DNA of 64,000 nt from Bacteroidales bacterium (GTDB lineage: Bacteria > Bacteroidota > Bacteroidia > Bacteroidales > F082), in assembly GCA_023229135.1 (NCBI GenBank), contig JALNZT010000017.1:15933-79932 (forward strand). The letters run 5' to 3'. This document shows, in pieces, positions 62,297 through 64,000 of this stretch (position 1 is the first letter of the stretch; each line of letters opens with the position of its first letter). The translations under genes and the position numbers were made by a program. The notes below the pieces were generated by a model, which was not told where the DNA came from, did not search any database, and was given only the letters and a program-made list of their open reading frames with translations.

Positions 62297-63901
62297 TTAT
62301 ATTGTTTTTAGTTTCAGTTCTTTTAAGTATTCGTTGTGTTCTTTCGTCTTCGCTTCAATCCGCTCGTTTATTGAAGTCAGTTTTTCGTTGACCTTGTCCA
62401 AGTCAATTACAATTTCGTCTTCTGCGGTACTTACATAGCGAGAAATGTTCAAGTTGTAGCCGTTCTTCTCAATTTCGTCCATAGACACCTTACGAGAATA
62501 GCGCTCAGTCTCCTGGCGGTACTTGTAGGTTTCTACAATGCTCTTGATGTTGTCTTTATTCAATGCGTTTTGCCGTTTGCCTTTTACGAAATGCTCGCTG
62601 GCATTGATAAACAAAACGTCATCATCTTTTTTGCATTTCTTCAAAACGAGAATGCAAACAGGAATCCCTGTTGAATAAAACAAGTTAGATGGCAAGCCAA
62701 TTACTGTATCAATATGATTGTCTTTGAGCAGTTTGGTGCGGATGCGTTCTTCTGCTCCGCCGCGGAATAATACGCCATGCGGCAAAATGATGGCCATGGT
62801 TCCTTCCTTGGCTAAAAAATGAAAACCGTGCAGTAAGAAGGCAAAGTCGGCTGCTGATTTTGGGGCTAATCCATAACTCTTGAAGCGAAAATCTTCTCCC
62901 ATGGCTTCATTGGGTTCCCAACGCAAGCTGAAAGGCGGATTGGCTACAATCGCATCAAATTCTGTTTTTTTTGATGGGTTCATTTCGTTCAAAATGTCCC
63001 ATTGGTTTTTTAAGGTGTCACCGTGGTAAATTTCAAACTCGGTATCTTTCATGCCGTGCAAAAGCATGTTCATACGAGCCAGGTTGTAGGTGGTGATATT
63101 GTTTTCCTGTCCGTAAATTTTACCAATCGTGCCCTTGTCGTTGGTTTGCTCTTTCAATTGTGTTTTAACATTCAAAAGCAATGAGCCCGAACCGCAAGCA
63201 AAGTCCAGCACCTTATCCAACTTCTGTTTTGGGCCTGTGGATGGGTCTTGGCTATCGAGCGTTACGATTTTTGAAAGAATGGTTGAGATTTCCTGTGGCG
63301 TGTAAAACTCACCTGCCTTTTTTCCTGAACCGGCGGCAAACTGACCAATCAAATATTCATAAGCATCTCCGAGTGTGTCGGTATCCGTTGAGAACTCCGC
63401 AATGCCTTCCGAAATCTTTTGAATGAAGGTGCAGAGCTTTTTGTTCCGGTCGGATGGTGTTCTGCCTAGTTTTTCAGAATTCAGGTTGATTTCAGAGAAC
63501 AAGCCCTGGAAAGAATTATCAAAGGATTCGTTTTCGATATAGCGGAAACCTTCTTCCAAGGTAATGAGCAAATCAGGGCTTTGTGTTCTTGCCAGTTCAG
63601 TGATGTTGCTCCACAAATGTTCGGGCTTGATGACGTAATGCACCTTTCTGCGCATCTGCTTTTCAAAATCAGAAATATCTGATGCATTGGCTTCATGCCA
63701 GATGGCTAAAGCGGTTCTGCCATCTTCTTCTGACAATTTGGGGTAGTCTGAACCCAATTCTTTTTTGGCCGATTCTTCGTAGTTGGCTGAGAGGTAGCGC
63801 AAAAACAAAAACGAAAGCATATAATCGCGGAACGAATCCGCATTCATGGCACCACGCAAATTGTCTGCTATTGCCCAAAGGCTGTATGTTTGTAAAATCA
63901 T
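62297..63901 (-). CDS. hsdM: Type I restriction-modification methyltransferase HsdM
   Basis: A 534-residue N6-adenine methyltransferase subunit. The N-terminal helical domain opens with SLWAIADNLRGAMNADSFRDYMLSFLFLRYLS; GEFYTPQEIS (197-206) starts the catalytic domain; SAM motif FACGSGS is at 234-240 and the catalytic NPPF at 321-324. These are complete. The first six residues (MILQTY) are shorter than usual for the subgroup, and the start codon lies inside an inverted repeat (63898-63911) shared with the divergent gene. No hsdS follows downstream; upstream is the divergent gene. It may be an orphan or its partners may lie beyond the window. Confidence 0.9.
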   Translation of the reverse strand: MILQTYSLWAIADNLRGAMNADSFRDYMLSFLFLRYLSANYEESAKKELGSDYPKLSEEDGRTALAIWHEANASDISDFEKQMRRKVHYVIKPEHLWSNITELARTQSPDLLITLEEGFRYIENESFDNSFQGLFSEINLNSEKLGRTPSDRNKKLCTFIQKISEGIAEFSTDTDTLGDAYEYLIGQFAAGSGKKAGEFYTPQEISTILSKIVTLDSQDPSTGPKQKLDKVLDFACGSGSLLLNVKTQLKEQTNDKGTIGKIYGQENNITTYNLARMNMLLHGMKDTEFEIYHGDTLKNQWDILNEMNPSKKTEFDAIVANPPFSLRWEPNEAMGEDFRFKSYGLAPKSAADFAFLLHGFHFLAKEGTMAIILPHGVLFRGGAEERIRTKLLKDNHIDTVIGLPSNLFYSTGIPVCILVLKKCKKDDDVLFINASEHFVKGKRQNALNKDNIKSIVETYKYRQETERYSRKVSMDEIEKNGYNLNISRYVSTAEDEIVIDLDKVNEKLTSINERIEAKTKEHNEYLKELKLKTI

Positions 63902-63969
63902 AAGCCCACTAAGATTTTGTAATTTAGATTTTTCAAATTAATCATCACAAAAAAATAGTAGGCTTATGA
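63898..63969. repeat. Inverted repeat spanning two divergent starts
   Basis: TCATAAGCCCACTA (63898-63911) and TAGTAGGCTTATGA (63956-63969) match in 13 of 14 positions. Each arm contains the start codon of a gene reading outward: hsdM on the left, the gene at 63966 on the right. Confidence 0.65.
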
Positions 63970-64000
63970 AAACGAAAGGTACAAAAATTCGATTTGACGG
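63966..64000 (+). CDS. Start of a gene cut by the window end, possible transposase
   Basis: Only 11 codons and two bases are visible (MKTKGTKIRFD). The short basic start with KIRFD recalls IS1380-type transposases of Bacteroidota, which I offer only as a guess. It is divergent from hsdM. Confidence 0.35.
   Translation, partial: MKTKGTKIRFD

Overview
The window reads as chromosome of a Bacteroidota organism, most like an anaerobic or micro-aerobic member of the Bacteroidales/Marinilabiliales type. Signs are a SusC/SusD polysaccharide utilisation locus with a one-protein hybrid two-component sensor, several proteins with type IX secretion (T9SS) C-terminal domains, lipoproteins with Bacteroidota-style lipoboxes, TAnnTTTG promoter boxes instead of Shine-Dalgarno-driven starts, and Rex plus hydrogenase-maturation genes beside an exported superoxide dismutase. 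No rRNA or tRNA gene and no CRISPR array was recognised.

Layout. 1-2.6 kb: structured gene-poor DNA, a small Bacteroidota-specific protein, a conserved hypothetical protein and an SNase-like nuclease. 2.8-22.1 kb: a polysaccharide utilisation locus with sensor (minus strand), a secreted enzyme of unrecognised family with LamG and T9SS domains, a cytoplasmic GH130 enzyme, an MFS importer, a lipoprotein paralogue of the first enzyme, SusC, SusD, a FIVAR/LamG surface lipoprotein and an exported GH13 enzyme. 22.2-28.4 kb: hypE, hypA and hypB around a thioredoxin and a zinc-ribbon protein, then rex, carbamate kinase with a textbook Rex operator, and exported Mn-type superoxide dismutase.

28.7-43.6 kb: a minus-strand accessory island. 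A small helix-turn-helix protein is followed by two copies of a three-gene module (lipoprotein, T9SS-sorted repeat protein, YadA-head protein), a small barrel protein, a T9SS alpha/beta-hydrolase, and a 5'-truncated RHS gene ending in a polymorphic toxin type 23 domain with a small lipoprotein gene behind it, the immunity candidate. Remnants of a third module and of RHS repeat DNA flank the island. This is the best candidate for an undescribed system.

44.4-50.9 kb: a GbsR/MarR regulator, TolC, adaptor and RND pump operon with a PG0541-type companion. 51-59.6 kb: a block of palindromic repeats, then ordinary genes (SDR, EamA transporter, DUF2007, class IV aminotransferase, CAP-SPOR protein, photolyase, GNAT-like protein, phosphatidylserine decarboxylase). 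59.6-64 kb: a mobile-looking zone with three long imperfect palindromes built like integron attC sites, a VapC-type toxin gene broken by a frameshift with its antitoxin, a small outer-membrane protein, a type I methyltransferase gene without a specificity gene beside it, and the first codons of a divergent gene that may belong to an insertion sequence.

A dispersed family of about 48-bp palindromes (arms close to AGTCAGGGNGCGACT) sits between genes at 26.4, 28.5, 44.1-44.3 and 51.0-51.5 kb.
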